This document shows positions 39,031-51,795 of a stretch of DNA of 64,000 nt, one piece after another (positions within the stretch are counted from its first letter, which is position 1; the number at the start of each line of letters is the position of its first letter). Origin of the DNA: Pseudanabaena sp. Salubria-1. GTDB lineage: Bacteria; Cyanobacteriota; Cyanobacteriia; Pseudanabaenales; Pseudanabaenaceae. The position numbers and the translations under genes are program-made. Location: positions 1 through 64,000 of the forward strand of contig JALQCR010000029.1 in the NCBI GenBank assembly GCA_023336205.1, given 5' to 3'. The notes beneath the pieces were generated by a model. It was not told the origin of the DNA and did not search any database. It saw only the letters and a program-made list of their open reading frames with translations.

Positions 39031-42000
39031 TTGAATATTGAGATTAAAATGAGTGATAGTTCGGTAGAGGTGAGCCAAAACACTAATAAATGGCAGTTCT
39101 GGATCGATCGCGGGGGCACTTTTACCGATATTGTCGCACAAAGTCCTGATGGTCAGATTGTCTTACATAAGCTGCTTTCTGAAAATCCCGATCGCTATGT
39201 TGATGCGCCGATTCAAGGGATTCGCGATATTCTTGGGCTTACGCAGTCTGAGGCGATTCCTGTAGGTGAGATTGCAGCGATCAAGATGGGAACGACTGTG
39301 GCAACTAATGCCCTTTTAGAACGAAAAGGCGATCGCACAGTTTTATTGATTACAAAGGGATTTCGTGATGCTTTGCGGATTGGTTATCAGAACCGTCCGA
39401 ATATTTTTGCGCGACATATTATTTTGCCTGAGATGCTTTATGAACAGGTGATTGAGATTGAGGAACGTTATAGTGCGCATGGAGAAGTTCTCATTCCATT
39501 AGATGAGGAATTGGCTTTAAGAGAACTACAGGAAATCTATGATTTGGGGATTAGGGCTTGCGCGATCGCATTAATGCATAGTTATCGCTATCCCGACCAT
39601 GAGCGGCGCTTGGCTGAACTAGCAAAACAAGTTGGATTTACGCAAGTTTCGGTATCTCACGAAATTAGTTCCTTAATTAAATTTATAAGTCGAGGTGATA
39701 CTACCGTAGTTGATGCATATCTATCACCAATTCTCAGACGCTATGTTGATCGAGTTAGTGCTGAGCTTGGCAATCTCGATCAACTCGATAAGAATGCAAC
39801 AAAGCTAATGTTTATGCAGTCCAACGGTGGACTAATTGAAGCAAACTCTTTTCAGGGTAAAAACAGTATTCTCTCTGGGCCAGCAGGTGGGATTGTTGGT
39901 GCAGTGCAAACTAGCTTAAAAGCAGGTTTTGATAAAATTATCAGCTTTGATATGGGCGGAACTTCTACGGATGTGGCACATTACGCAGGCAGCTATGAGC
40001 GATCATTATCGACGGAAGTCGCTGGGGTGAGACTCAGTACGCCGATGATGGCAATTCATACGGTGGCTGCGGGTGGTGGCTCGTTATTGTTTTTTGATGG
40101 AGCAAGATATCGTGTTGGGCCCGAATCAGCAGGAGCTTTTCCTGGGCCTGCTTGCTATCGTAATGGTGGTGTGTTGGCGGTGACTGATTGTAATGTGATG
40201 TTAGGGAAACTACAGCCCGATTTCTTCCCGAAAGTATTTGGGAAGAATGGAGATTTACCTTTAGAGCGCGAAATCGTAATTCAAAAGTTTACAGAGTTAG
40301 CGGAATCGATTGGTCAAGCCATAGGTCAACAAGTTTTACCCGAAGCCGTCGCTCAAGGTTTCTTAGAGATTGCTGTCGAAAAAATGGCGATGGCAATCAA
40401 AAAAATATCGGTGCAACGGGGTTATGATGTGACTGAATATGTGTTGTGTTGCTTTGGTGGGGCGGGTGGACAACATGCCTGTGCGATCGCAGATGTCTTG
40501 GGGATGACGCAAGTCTTTATCCATCCTTATGCGGGAGTATTGTCAGCCTATGGGATTGGTTTGGCAGATGTTCGCACTATTCGCGATCGCTCGGTTGAGT
40601 CAGAGCTTAGTTTGGATTTGCTTGCAGAATTAGAAGAGATTGCTCTAGATCTGAGCGAAGATGCAAAAAATGAGATCTTCCATGACAGCAGTGAAGAGGG
40701 TTTGCAAATCGAAACAGCTTTACGTTTGCGCTATGCAGGCACTGATTCGTCGCTAACTATTGCGATCGCTGATCCTCTGAGATTTCACTCGCAGGAGATT
40801 TTAGATTTTTTGCAAACCAGTTTTGCCGCTTTACATAAAGAGCGTTATGGATTTGTGTTTTCAGATAAGGCATTGATCGTGGAGGCGATCGCAGTTGAGG
40901 CAATTCTTTCAAGGAAAAAGGAAAAAGGGAAAAGGAAAAAGCTTGCTGTGGGGACGGGTGAGGCGATCGCTTCGGCGCAGGTTTATATGGGTGATCAGTG
41001 GCTGGATGCGCCTATATATCGGCGTGAGGATTTGCGGGTTGGCGATCGTATTGTTGGAGCGGCGCTGATTATTGATGCGACGGGGACTAATGCGATCGAG
41101 CCAAATTGGGAAGCAGAATTGACGGATGATGATTGTTTGATAATGAGGCGATTGCCAGATAGATCCCCCCCAGCCCCCCTTGTAAAGGGGGGAGAAGAGG
41201 AAGTTCAAGTCCCCCTTTATAAGGGGGATTTAGGGGTGGCTCTCCCTGACCCTATTAAGCTGGAGATCTTTAATAATCTCTTCCAATCGATCGCAGAACA
41301 GATGGGTTTTACGCTGCAAAATACTAGCGCTAGCGTTAATATTCGCGAACGATTAGATTTTTCTTGCGCGATTTTTGATCGCGAGGGTGAGCTAGTTGCC
41401 AATGCGCCGCATATTCCTGTGCATCTTGGCTCGATGGGTGAGAGTGTGAAAGCATTGATTCGCGATCGCGGCGATCGCATATTTCTCGGTGATGTCTTTG
41501 CTACTAATAATCCTTATAATGGCGGCACACATTTGCCCGATATCACGGTAATTACGCCAGTTTTTATTGATTCTAGTCAAAATATTACGTTCTATGTCGC
41601 GTCACGGGGACATCATGCGGATATTGGAGGAATTACCCCTGGTTCGATGCCTTCAAATAGTATAAGTATTGAAGAAGAAGGAATCTTATTTGATAATTTT
41701 CAGCTCGTGGAAAGTGGACGCTTTTGTGAAGTTGAGACTCTGGCTCTACTTACTTCTAGCCAATATCCAGCTCGTAATCCTGCTCAAAATATTGCTGACT
41801 TGCAAGCCCAAATTGCGGCGAATGCTTGTGGTGCAAACGAACTTCAGCGGATGGTTGCCCATTATGGTGTCGCAACTGCTCAATCCTACATGGGGCATGT
41901 ACGGGATAATGCCGAGCTTGCCATTCGTAAAGCGATCGCAAGTTTAGGAAAGGAAAAAGTAAAAGGGAAAAAGGAAAAATATGAACAGAAGTTCGTTTAT

Positions 42001-42801
42001 CCTATTGATAATGGAAGCCAGATTGTGGTGTCGGTTAGTTTGAATACTGAGGATAGAACGGCAAAGATTGACTTCACGGGGACTTCGGCGCAGTTAGCGA
42101 ATAATTTCAATGCGCCGCTTGCGGTTTGTAAGGCGGTTGTATTATATGTTTTTCGGACTCTTGTTGATGATGAGATACCGCTTAATGCTGGTTGCCTTGT
42201 CCCTCTGGAAATAATTGTGCCTGAAGGTTCGATGCTCAATCCTATTTATCCTGCGGCGGTGGTGGCGGGAAATGTCGAAACTTCGCAGGCGATCGCAAAT
42301 TCCCTTTATGGAGCGCTTGGTGTGATGGCAGCTTCGCAAGGCACGATGAATAACTTTACCTTTGGTAGCGATCGCTATCAGTACTATGAGACGATTTGCG
42401 GTGGATCTGGTGCGGGAATTGATTTTGATGGAACTGATGCGATCCAAACTCATATGACTAATTCGCGATTGACCGATCCCGAAATTCTGGAATGGCGATT
42501 TCCTGTTTTGCTAGAAGAATTCGCAATTAGAGCGCATAGTGGTGGCAGGGGAAAATATAAAGGAGGTAATGGAGTAACTCGTCGAATAAAGTTTCTCGAA
42601 CCAATGACAGCAGCGATTTTGTCTAGTAGTCGGGTTATTCCTCCCTTTGGTTTAAATGGTGGGGAATCAGGAGCAACTGGTCGGAATTATGTAATTAGGA
42701 ATAATGGAGAAATTACCGATTTGCCAAGTACTGCTACAGTGCAAATGGGAGCAGGTGATACCTTTGTGATTGAAACCCCTGGTGGTGGTGGCTTTGGTTA
42801 A
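39031..42801 (+). CDS. Hydantoinase A/B / 5-oxoprolinase
   Basis: 1256 aa; [53 protein letters not shown]-term. Confidence 0.95.
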   Translation: MNIEIKMSDSSVEVSQNTNKWQFWIDRGGTFTDIVAQSPDGQIVLHKLLSENPDRYVDAPIQGIRDILGLTQSEAIPVGEIAAIKMGTTVATNALLERKGDRTVLLITKGFRDALRIGYQNRPNIFARHIILPEMLYEQVIEIEERYSAHGEVLIPLDEELALRELQEIYDLGIRACAIALMHSYRYPDHERRLAELAKQVGFTQVSVSHEISSLIKFISRGDTTVVDAYLSPILRRYVDRVSAELGNLDQLDKNATKLMFMQSNGGLIEANSFQGKNSILSGPAGGIVGAVQTSLKAGFDKIISFDMGGTSTDVAHYAGSYERSLSTEVAGVRLSTPMMAIHTVAAGGGSLLFFDGARYRVGPESAGAFPGPACYRNGGVLAVTDCNVMLGKLQPDFFPKVFGKNGDLPLEREIVIQKFTELAESIGQAIGQQVLPEAVAQGFLEIAVEKMAMAIKKISVQRGYDVTEYVLCCFGGAGGQHACAIADVLGMTQVFIHPYAGVLSAYGIGLADVRTIRDRSVESELSLDLLAELEEIALDLSEDAKNEIFHDSSEEGLQIETALRLRYAGTDSSLTIAIADPLRFHSQEILDFLQTSFAALHKERYGFVFSDKALIVEAIAVEAILSRKKEKGKRKKLAVGTGEAIASAQVYMGDQWLDAPIYRREDLRVGDRIVGAALIIDATGTNAIEPNWEAELTDDDCLIMRRLPDRSPPAPLVKGGEEEVQVPLYKGDLGVALPDPIKLEIFNNLFQSIAEQMGFTLQNTSASVNIRERLDFSCAIFDREGELVANAPHIPVHLGSMGESVKALIRDRGDRIFLGDVFATNNPYNGGTHLPDITVITPVFIDSSQNITFYVASRGHHADIGGITPGSMPSNSISIEEEGILFDNFQLVESGRFCEVETLALLTSSQYPARNPAQNIADLQAQIAANACGANELQRMVAHYGVATAQSYMGHVRDNAELAIRKAIASLGKEKVKGKKEKYEQKFVYPIDNGSQIVVSVSLNTEDRTAKIDFTGTSAQLANNFNAPLAVCKAVVLYVFRTLVDDEIPLNAGCLVPLEIIVPEGSMLNPIYPAAVVAGNVETSQAIANSLYGALGVMAASQGTMNNFTFGSDRYQYYETICGGSGAGIDFDGTDAIQTHMTNSRLTDPEILEWRFPVLLEEFAIRAHSGGRGKYKGGNGVTRRIKFLEPMTAAILSSSRVIPPFGLNGGESGATGRNYVIRNNGEITDLPSTATVQMGAGDTFVIETPGGGGFG
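41161..41240 (+). repeat. Palindromic repeat in frame within the oxoprolinase CDS
   Basis: gatcccccccagccccccttgtaaagggggg...tccccctttataagggggatttaggggtgg encodes [26 protein letters not shown]. Confidence 0.88.
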
Positions 42802-45725
42802 AGTCTAATCGTTCTACAGCACAAAGCGCTGTAGAAATACTAATAATTTTTTGGTAGTAAGCATTTAGTAATTTTCGACTGAACATATAATTAAGGCGAT
42901 CTCTGAATTTTGACTTGGAGCGATCGCCTATGCAAGCCAACCCCGTCCAATATTTGCGCCTAGACCTAGAAATTTCAGTTCCCTATAGCGTCGTCCTTGA
43001 AGGACTGGATGCTTGGTTTGAGTGGGGATTAATTTCTGAGGTGGATTTTAAATGGCGTAATGGTCGAAGTTCGGCAAATCGTCTGACGATTGTGGCATTT
43101 CAAAATGATCAGATTCTTCAAGGTCTGGACTTATTGCTAGAGCTTGGCTTAATTACTGATAAGTCAGTAAAACTGATTGGTGAAACTCGGTTTGTTTGTG
43201 AAATCAAAACAAAGGTCGCTGAGCCAATGATTTCCAGATTGACCTCTAATAATTTTGACGATTCAGAAACAACTTTGCGACCTGCAAATATTTCTGAATC
43301 TAGATTGCCGCGATCGCGTGTTGTCGAAATACCCGTAAAAGCAAAAGCGCCGCAAGAGCCGAGCAAAGTCGCTCAAACTGTGCGATCGCTACTTTCAGAA
43401 TTCAGCACCATGTGGTTGCTATTTTTAGGCGTGTTTCTGGTTGTGGTTTCATCAGGATTGTTAGCCGCTAGCCAATGGGACAATTTTTCGCCACAAATAC
43501 AATACTTATTGCTGCTTGCCTATACCATCGGCTTTTTTGGCGTGGGTTTCTGGACAAGCAAAAACGAGCAGCTGCGGATGACCACACGTGCTTTGCAATT
43601 GGTGACATTGCTGCTAGTACCAGCAAATTTCTGGGCTATGGATGGCTTAGGCTTGCTGAAAAATCCTGCGGGAATCGGGCTTAGTGCGATCGCAGGTTGT
43701 TTACTTTCTGCGATCGCTGTTTTTCTATTAGAAACATCTTTTGTCTTTCGAGAGACCCAGATTCTTTCTGAAGATTTGTCAACTAATTCGTCAACTAATA
43801 AGCCGCGAAAACGTACAAAAAGGCAACTTAGCCAAATCTCAATTTTGGCAATTTTATTTCTGGGTTGGCTGCATCTTGGCTGGTTCTTATCACCATACTA
43901 TCCATTAATTGCCGTCTATCTAGGCATCATTGCCATTGCCACCTCCACCTTTCTCAATCGCCGCCAAAGTTTAAATACTGCCGATAGTTCGACATTCCCA
44001 CTGGCGCTGATTACGGGAGCTTACAGCACCGTATTACTAATTAGTCGGGCGCTTTTATTTGGGAATGTTTCCGTTTTTAAATTAGGATTAGCTTTTGGAG
44101 TTTGCGGATGGGTTTTAGTCCAAATTACTAACAAAGCCGAAAAGTTGCGATCGCCTTCTGAAGCATCAAGTTTAACTACAACAAATCCAACAGCGATTAA
44201 ATTTCAGTCTAATCTCGGTCAAATCCTCCTCGGCTTAGGTTGGCTCGTATCGGTTTGGGACAAATACCCTTGGCAGACTTTTACGATTAGCTTATTGATC
44301 GCATGGATGCTGTGCGATCGCTTAGTTAAACGCGAAGAATCAATTGATTTAACTTACTTATTCTTTTGTGGTTTACAAACTCTCTGGGTAGGTCAAAGGC
44401 TAATTCCTGACGATTGGAAAGGAAATTTTACTCAGCAATTATTAACTTGGTTTCAGACTCAATCCGAAATTAATTTGTTTGGGATTTTATTATTTCCCTA
44501 TTTAATTATTACTTTAGTGATTGCCGCAATTTATCGCGATCGCCAAAAATATCATTTAGCAAGTACGGGTGAATTACTTGCTTTAGGATTTGGGGTTTTT
44601 CTTACTATTATTAGTGTTGGCTATCCATCCACCATATTCGTGAATTTATCACTCTCGGCGGTGACACTATTCATCGTCCAAGCAAGGCGATTGTCTACTA
44701 GCAAGGACTTGCATAGTCTTGTTTATTTCACCCATATCGTGAGTATCAGTGCGATCGTCTCAGGTATATACTTCTTTTCCCGTTCCACGTTGATCTTTGG
44801 CTGGGTTGGTTTTCTTCTTGGCGCAATGCTAATTGAATGGAGTGGAGTTTTACTAATTGGGAAGCTTAGCCTACGTCCCCAAGGAGAAAACCTTCATCTA
44901 AAAGCATGGCGTGATAGTGCATGGCATATCGGCGCAAGTTTAGCGGCGCTCAGCTATATCTTGCTATGGAATTCTTCCGTGGCAGGACGAAATCTTGTTA
45001 GTGGCAATTTAGTCAACAACAGTGAATTGTTAGTTGCCTCAAGTTATTGGGGGATAGCTTGGCTATGCGTGCCACTTTCTCTCACCTTTTTAGGGACTTG
45101 GCGCGAATTCGCCGATCGCGATTTGGCGATCAAACTTAGCATTGCGGGACTTGCGATCGCGCAGTTCTTAACATGGCAAGGGGATGGCTCACGGGTGATT
45201 GGATTAGGTGTTGCCTTTGCCCTGATGCTGGTCAACACGCGCCGCAGCAAATCGCTCCTAACCACCTTTAATACGGTTGGATATGGGTTACTGTTTATTG
45301 CCTCTCTCCTCTGGCAATTTAAATTTGGAGATGGCTATATTGCTCAGTTAACCTTTGGCATTAATGGAGCAGTTGTTAGCGTCTTACTGTTATATGTCCT
45401 CAATCATTGGCTCAAATACCGCCGAGATCGCCATGTTGCGAACCTCAATTTACCTTTAAATCAATCCTATTCCCAAGCTTTCGATATTTGGGCAGCGATT
45501 CTCACTACTGCTTTATTGCTTCTGCAAACATCTCAAGCTGCGCTTGTTTTTGGATTTAATCAAGATGCGCAATTATTTGTTAATCTTTTGCCCAGTACAG
45601 TTTTAGTCACTCTGGGACTGGTTTATCGGATATGGCAAGACACAGGCAAATCACCTTTTTGGACAGAATGGGGAATCGCTTGGAGTGTTGAACTTCTCAC
45701 ATCAGGCGCTGTTGTGGTTAGCAAT

Positions 45726-46664
45726 AGACCTCTTGCAGAACTGAAAATTAATCCAGAGCAGAGAAAGTTTTAGAAGCAACAAGAGCGACTTCAAAGTTAT
45801 AAATGGCGGCAATCAAATTACAACGCAAACCAAAACGACGACGACGATTACGATAAGGTAAAGAGAGAATCTTAAAAATCTTCAAGCGACGATTAACATG
45901 CTCAATCGCAATACGTTGACGTGCAAGTTGGCGATTAAAACGCTTATCCTCCTTGGATAATGAGCCATTTTGAGGCTTTTTGATAGGAATTTGCGAGTTA
46001 GGATGCAACTTTTGTAAGCCTTGATAACCCTTGTCTGCCAAACCTTGTGTCTGTGCGTGAAAATGAACTCCACTTGCCTTGAATAATGAGAAATCATGCT
46101 GCTTGCCCTTACCGTAAGCGGTACAAACTATCTTGAAATTAGTCAGATCGACCACCAATTGGGCTTTGAGGGCATGATGCTTTTTCTTACCGCTATAAAA
46201 ATGTTTCTGGTGATATTTAGGGCGCTCAACCTTTGTCTCAGTTACATCAATGGCAATTATGGCTGGAGCCTTCTCCTGCCATAATGACTTTTTTCCTGCT
46301 AACCGAAACTTTTTCGATTTAATTAAGACATTTTCTACTTTTTTGACGATGCGGCAAATCGTCGATTCTGACACTTCCCAGTCGCTAGCAATATGAAAAT
46401 AGGTGCGATATTCACGCCAATACTGCAAAGTAACCAATATTTGGTCTTCTAGACTTAGCTTTGGTTCTACACCACCTTGTCCTTTGCTTTGGGCTGCTTG
46501 TTGCATTAGTTCCGTCATTTGAGCAAATGTTTCTCTTCTTACTCCAAATAACCGTTTAAATTCTGTCGCTGATAGATTTTGACTGGCTTCGTATTTCATC
46601 GCTTAATTTGAGTTCTGATAAAAAGCTTATAAATCTAACATGTTTTTGGTTCTGCAAGAGGTCT
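45726..46664 (-). mobile_element. IS5 family element (939 bp)
   Basis: IRs agacctcttgcagaac...; 3-bp TSD AAT. Confidence 0.92.
45748..46599 (-). CDS. IS5 family transposase
   Basis: 283 aa; IIAIDVTETKVERPKYHQKHFYSGKKKHHALKAQLVVD, LADKGYQGLQKLHP, RIAIEHVNRRLKIFKIL. Confidence 0.92.
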   Translation of the reverse strand: MKYEASQNLSATEFKRLFGVRRETFAQMTELMQQAAQSKGQGGVEPKLSLEDQILVTLQYWREYRTYFHIASDWEVSESTICRIVKKVENVLIKSKKFRLAGKKSLWQEKAPAIIAIDVTETKVERPKYHQKHFYSGKKKHHALKAQLVVDLTNFKIVCTAYGKGKQHDFSLFKASGVHFHAQTQGLADKGYQGLQKLHPNSQIPIKKPQNGSLSKEDKRFNRQLARQRIAIEHVNRRLKIFKILSLPYRNRRRRFGLRCNLIAAIYNFEVALVASKTFSALD

Positions 46665-47268
46665 AATGGCTCAGCAATTGAGCTAGCGATCGCTAATATT
46701 GCGCTAGGTTTTGTAACGCAGCTATGCGGCGATTGGTGGATGAAACGCACAGGTAAAGAGGAATATCCTCGCAGTTGGGATATCATTCCCTTAATTTATG
46801 GGGTAATGGGTTCACTATTAAGGATCGGTAACTTCAGCAGTCTCACAGGTTTATTTTCGCTGAGTACATCTCTAATCGGTATCGGTATCGGGCGCAGAGA
46901 ATCTCAATCCAATCCCGTTTTTAAAGCACTCACCTATCTCTCGATGTTTGTAGCTACTTTCTCGGCGTATGAACTGCTTTTCTATCAAATGGTGTCTAGC
47001 TCTCAAGGTGGTAGCCTTGGTGATGGCTTAGTAATTCTTGCGATATTAGGTTGTGTGATCGCCTATGCCTATCAGCTATTTGCCAACTGGATCGTGCCAT
47101 ATTTACGACTCTCATTTAAGGAGATTGGTATTTCCGCACATTTACATTGGACTGCGAGCGCGATCTTTCTATTATTAGGAAGCGGCTTATCTGTTGCCAC
47201 AACCAGTGGTGTCATCGGCGGCGGCGTAGCGATCGCATTGGCTGCCTATGCGATCGCGCAGGGTAAGA

Positions 47269-47335
47269 GATCCCCCCTAGCCCCCCTTGTAAATGGGGGG
47301 ATGGATTCTTATAAGGGGAATTTAGGAGGCTCAGA
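47269..47335 (+). repeat. Palindromic repeat in frame within the membrane protein CDS
   Basis: gatcccccctagccccccttgtaaatggggggatgg...ataaggggaatttaggagg encodes RSPLAPLVNGGMDSYKGNLGG. Confidence 0.88.
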
Positions 47336-48375
47336 ACTTTGGATTTACACAGGGCTAACTACTGCAATTGGTGCGATCGCCTATTTCGTTTTCTTAGCGT
47401 TTCCCAATCCTTGGCTGATTAGCAACATTATCTTGCCCTATGGCGCTGTGATTGCCTGTATTATTGCGGCGACACTTTATCTGCCACCTTGGGAAGAATG
47501 GGGCTGGGAAGAACGACCTTGGCATAATTCCGCTTTCGCATTGCCATTGATTTTTACGTTTATGACTCAAAGTGCGATCGCGATACCATGTCTAATCATC
47601 GTCGGAATTTTCTATGCTATCTATGCCAAAGTTCAAGACCAAATCCGCGCCACTTACATCACTGTTTTTTTATGGGATTGGGCAATTTTTCAGAATGTAT
47701 CACAAAGTCTTGATGCATTTTCCAGTCTCAAATTTTTGATCAATATTTGTGTGATTGGCTTCTCTGGACTATATTTTGCTCAAGTAGAACCAAATCTGCG
47801 ATCGCCTCGTACTAAAGCTCTCCGCCATGCTTTTAGAAGCCTTTTAAGTGGCGGAATGGGGCTAATTGCCTTTATCTATTCCTTTACCAATCCCAGTATT
47901 GCGCTCTCAACTTGGGGCTTGAGTGCAGCCTTTATCATTGCAGGGCTAGCATTTCGCGTCCGCGCCTATCTCTTTATGGGAACGTTTACATTTATTTTGC
48001 TAGTAATCTCCCAAGCCGTAACTTTAGTTACCCAATACTCTTTCTTGATGTGGGCGCTCGGAATCTTTGCAGGGATTGGCTTTATTCTGGTGGCTGCTAA
48101 TTTTGAGGTGCGGCGCGATCGCATTCTTGCGCTATTTCGTAATGTTGCGATCGAGTTGGAAGCATGGGAATAGAATCATAAACGACTCAGCCAAACGATC
48201 ACCTCTCATCACAAAAAGCACTAATTTAATGGATTTGGAGGAGAAGCAGGCGCTAAAAAATCACAAATAGATTCTGGCTGAATTGGGCAAGGTTGTTGGC
48301 TAATTCGATTGCCTTGAAGATTAACTTTAGTTAATTTAGTTAATCTTGATAGAGGCTTAATATCTTGGATTCTAT

Positions 48376-49764
48376 GGGTCTTCTGGGTTTAAGGGGATAA
48401 GTAAATCTAATGAGAAAGACAAGCTAATAATCTAGAACGAAAATTTAAAAAATTTAAAAAACCATAAGCCTGTCGTTTAATTAATTTAATACGATTATTA
48501 AGTCCCTCCATCACACCACTAGATGTACGATTTAAAAAGTAGTTACAAATATTATCAAGATGATTACGAATGGTTTCCAAAACTGCGCCATAAACAGCTT
48601 TAGCTTTTTGAAGCCATTCTTTTAATTGTTTCTGACCCTCTTCAGGAGTTTTACAAGTCTCAAAAATACTTCTAAAGTCTTCTTTGAGATTATAAGCTAG
48701 TCGCAAGCGTTTAGAACATTTCAAGACATTTTCTAACTTCACTTTTTCTTCTTCTGTTAAGTCTACCTTGTTCTTTAGTAGAATAAATCGACTACCTTTA
48801 ATCTTGATTTTAGCTTTTTGACGCAGTTGATTTAACTCTTTGATTAGTGGCTGCATAACATGAAATCTGTCGATGACAATTTTCGCATTTGGAAATACTT
48901 CTTTGACAACTTTGGGAAAGCCTCCCCACATATCAATGCTAACCTCCTCTACTTTTTCCCTTATCTCAATCGGTTGCTGCTTCAGGACTTCAATGATGTC
49001 ATCTTGTTTATGACTATCAATTACTTCTAGTAATGCTCCTGCGTCAATACTTGATACGACTGTCACAAAGTCTTTATGTCCTTTGCGTTTACTCACTTCA
49101 TCAATACTCACTCGTTTTACTTCTTTCCAATCATCTTTTTTTGGCTCTTCTGGGTTTGAGGGGTAAATGGTACAGTATCGATACAATTATTGGCGACATG
49201 GTAGGGCTGTAACTGTTGCTCCGAGAGGATTCTGATTACTATTAGCTGTGCTTATCCCCATGAACCCAGAAGAGCCTCTTTTTTTTTAGAGAAAATTGGT
49301 GATTGAAAATCCCTTGTATTTGATCCCAACTCAAATATTCATCTCGACTTACTTGCTCCACACTCGCACTTTGTACTCGTTGATAAACATACTCCTCATA
49401 CCTTTGTGTGTATCGTCTTTCCCAGTCTACAAAGGGTAACTTTTCCGTAAAATGTCTTTGACAATGTTGACAATAAAATTGGCGGCGCGGCGTATTTAAA
49501 TAAACTATTTTCCCAAATACTGACAAATCTCGAATCAATATCGGTCGATTTTGTTTTAATTTTCCACCATGCGTATTACAATGCGGACAAGTAATTTCAT
49601 CCTGTAAAAATCTCAACTTTAGGGTGATTTTATTTTCTTCTTCCGTAAAACTTTCAACGGTTGTGTTGGGTAAATTTAGCAACCTATCTAGATACAAGTC
49701 CATACCTGTCACCACTTATCTTTGTGCTTCATTATACATTAATCCCCTCAAACCCAGAAGAGCC
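48376..49764 (-). mobile_element. ISL3 family element, copy A (1246 bp without the MITE and its TSD)
   Basis: Ends gggtcttctgggtttaagggg / cccctcaaacccagaagagcc; 8-bp TSD GATTCTAT. Confidence 0.93.
49143..49276. mobile_element. MITE with ISL3-like termini, inserted in ISL3 copy A
   Basis: 134 bp; ggctcttctgggtttgaggggtaa / ttatccccatgaacccagaagagcc; TSD about 9 bp TCTTTTTTT. Confidence 0.88.
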
Positions 49765-50549
49765 GATTCTATTGCCACTTAAATCAAGTTCAATTAGATT
49801 GGTTAAATCTACTAAAGGTGTAATGTCAACAATTTCATTTCCTAGAAGATTGAGGAATCTTAATTTAGCCAAACTTGATATTGGCTTAATATTATTAACT
49901 TGATTATTGCTAATACTAAGATAACTGAGATTAGTCAAACTGGCTAGAGGATTTATATCACTAATTTGATTATTATTGAGCTCTAAAAGAGTCAAATTAG
50001 TCAAACTAGATAAAGGTTTAATATTTCCAATTTGATTGCTAATTAGACCAAGTTCAGATAATTTAGTTAAACTATACAAAGGTTTTACATCACTGATCTC
50101 ATTATTATACAGATATAGCTTATTCAATCCAATCAAACCAGACAAAGGTTGCAAATCACTAATTTGATTATTGGAGAGATAGAGTGTGTTCAAATTAATG
50201 ATACTGGCTAGCGGCTTGATATTACTGATTTTATTGCTAGATAGCCAAAGCTCTGTTAGGTTATACAATTTTTCTAGAGGTCTAATATCATTAACTTGGT
50301 TATTAAAAAGAGTTAGTGACCTAAGAGTAAATAAGCCTGATAGTGGATTAATATTACTAATTTGATTTTGATGGAGTTCGAGCCTATATAAACTAGGCAT
50401 ATTTGCTAGAGTCTGAACATCAATAATTTGATTATTGGCGAGATAGAGTGAGTTCAAATTAGTCAAACTTGATAAAGACTTAATATTACTAATTCGATTT
50501 TCAGAGAGAGAAAGAAGCGTCAAGCTTTTCAAATCCTGTAAAGAGTTAA

Positions 50550-51795
50550 GGGTCTTCTGGGTTTAAGGGGATAAGTAAATCTAATGAGAAAGACAAGCTA
50601 ATAATCTAGAACGAAAATTTAAAAAATTTAAAAAACCATAAGCCTGTCGTTTAATTAATTTAATACGATTATTAAGTCCCTCCATCACACCACTAGATGT
50701 ACGATTTAAAAAGTAGTTACAAATATTATCAAGATGATTACGAATGGTTTCCAAAACTGCGCCATAAACAGCTTTAGCTTTTTGAAGCCATTCTTTTAAT
50801 TGTTTCTGACCCTCTTCAGGAGTTTTACAAGTCTCAAAAATACTTCTAAAGTCTTCTTTGAGATTATAAGCTAGTCGCAAGCGTTTAGAACATTTCAAGA
50901 CATTTTCTAACTTCACTTTTTCTTCTTCTGTTAAGTCTACCTTGTTCTTTAGTAGAATAAATCGACTACCTTTAATCTTGATTTTAGCTTTTTGACGCAG
51001 TTGATTTAACTCTTTGATTAGTGGCTGCATAACATGAAATCTGTCGATGACAATTTTCGCATTTGGAAATACTTCTTTGACAACTTTGGGAAAGCCTCCC
51101 CACATATCAATGCTAACCTCCTCTACTTTTTCCCTTATCTCAATCGGTTGCTGCTTCAGGACTTCAATGATGTCATCTTGTTTATGACTATCAATTACTT
51201 CTAGTAATGCTCCTGCGTCAATACTTGATACGACTGTCACAAAGTCTTTATGTCCTTTGCGTTTACTCACTTCATCAATACTCACTCGTTTTACTTCTTT
51301 CCAATCATCTTTTTTTTTAGAGAAAATTGGTGATTGAAAATCCCTTGTATTTGATCCCAACTCAAATATTCATCTCGACTTACTTGCTCCACACTCGCAC
51401 TTTGTACTCGTTGATAAACATACTCCTCATACCTTTGTGTGTATCGTCTTTCCCAGTCTACAAAGGGTAACTTTTCCGTAAAATGTCTTTGACAATGTTG
51501 ACAATAAAATTGGCGGCGCGGCGTATTTAAATAAACTATTTTCCCAAATACTGACAAATCTCGAATCAATATCGGTCGATTTTGTTTTAATTTTCCACCA
51601 TGCGTATTACAATGCGGACAAGTAATTTCATCCTGTAAAAATCTCAACTTTAGGGTGATTTTATTTTCTTCTTCCGTAAAACTTTCAACGGTTGTGTTGG
51701 GTAAATTTAGCAACCTATCTAGATACAAGTCCATACCTGTCACCACTTATCTTTGTGCTTCATTATACATTAATCCCCTCAAACCCAGAAGAGCC
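50550..51795 (-). mobile_element. ISL3 family element, copy B (1246 bp), no matching TSD
   Basis: Complete ends; left flank agagttaa, right flank ctgcgtca (inside truncated copy C). Confidence 0.92.
50581..51746 (-). CDS. ISL3 family transposase (two frames, -1 shift at A9)
   Basis: CPHCNTHGGKLKQNRPILIRDLSVFGKIVYLNTPRRQFYCQHC; IVIDRFHVMQPLIKELNQLRQ; TSSGVMEGLNNRIKLIKRQAYGFLNF. Confidence 0.88.

Larger units (their letters stand above)
42930..48173 (+). pseudogene. Very large polytopic membrane protein, interrupted by IS5
   Basis: Many TM stretches; removing the IS and one AAT gives ...AVVVSNGSAIELAIANIALGF... in frame. Confidence 0.85.
48221..50549 (-). pseudogene. LRR protein gene, C-terminal copy, interrupted by ISL3 copy A and truncated by ISL3 copy B
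   Basis: Near-identical to the 52247-53068 segment; natural C-term ...GNRISQQPCPIQPESICDFLAPASPPNPLN*. Confidence 0.85.
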
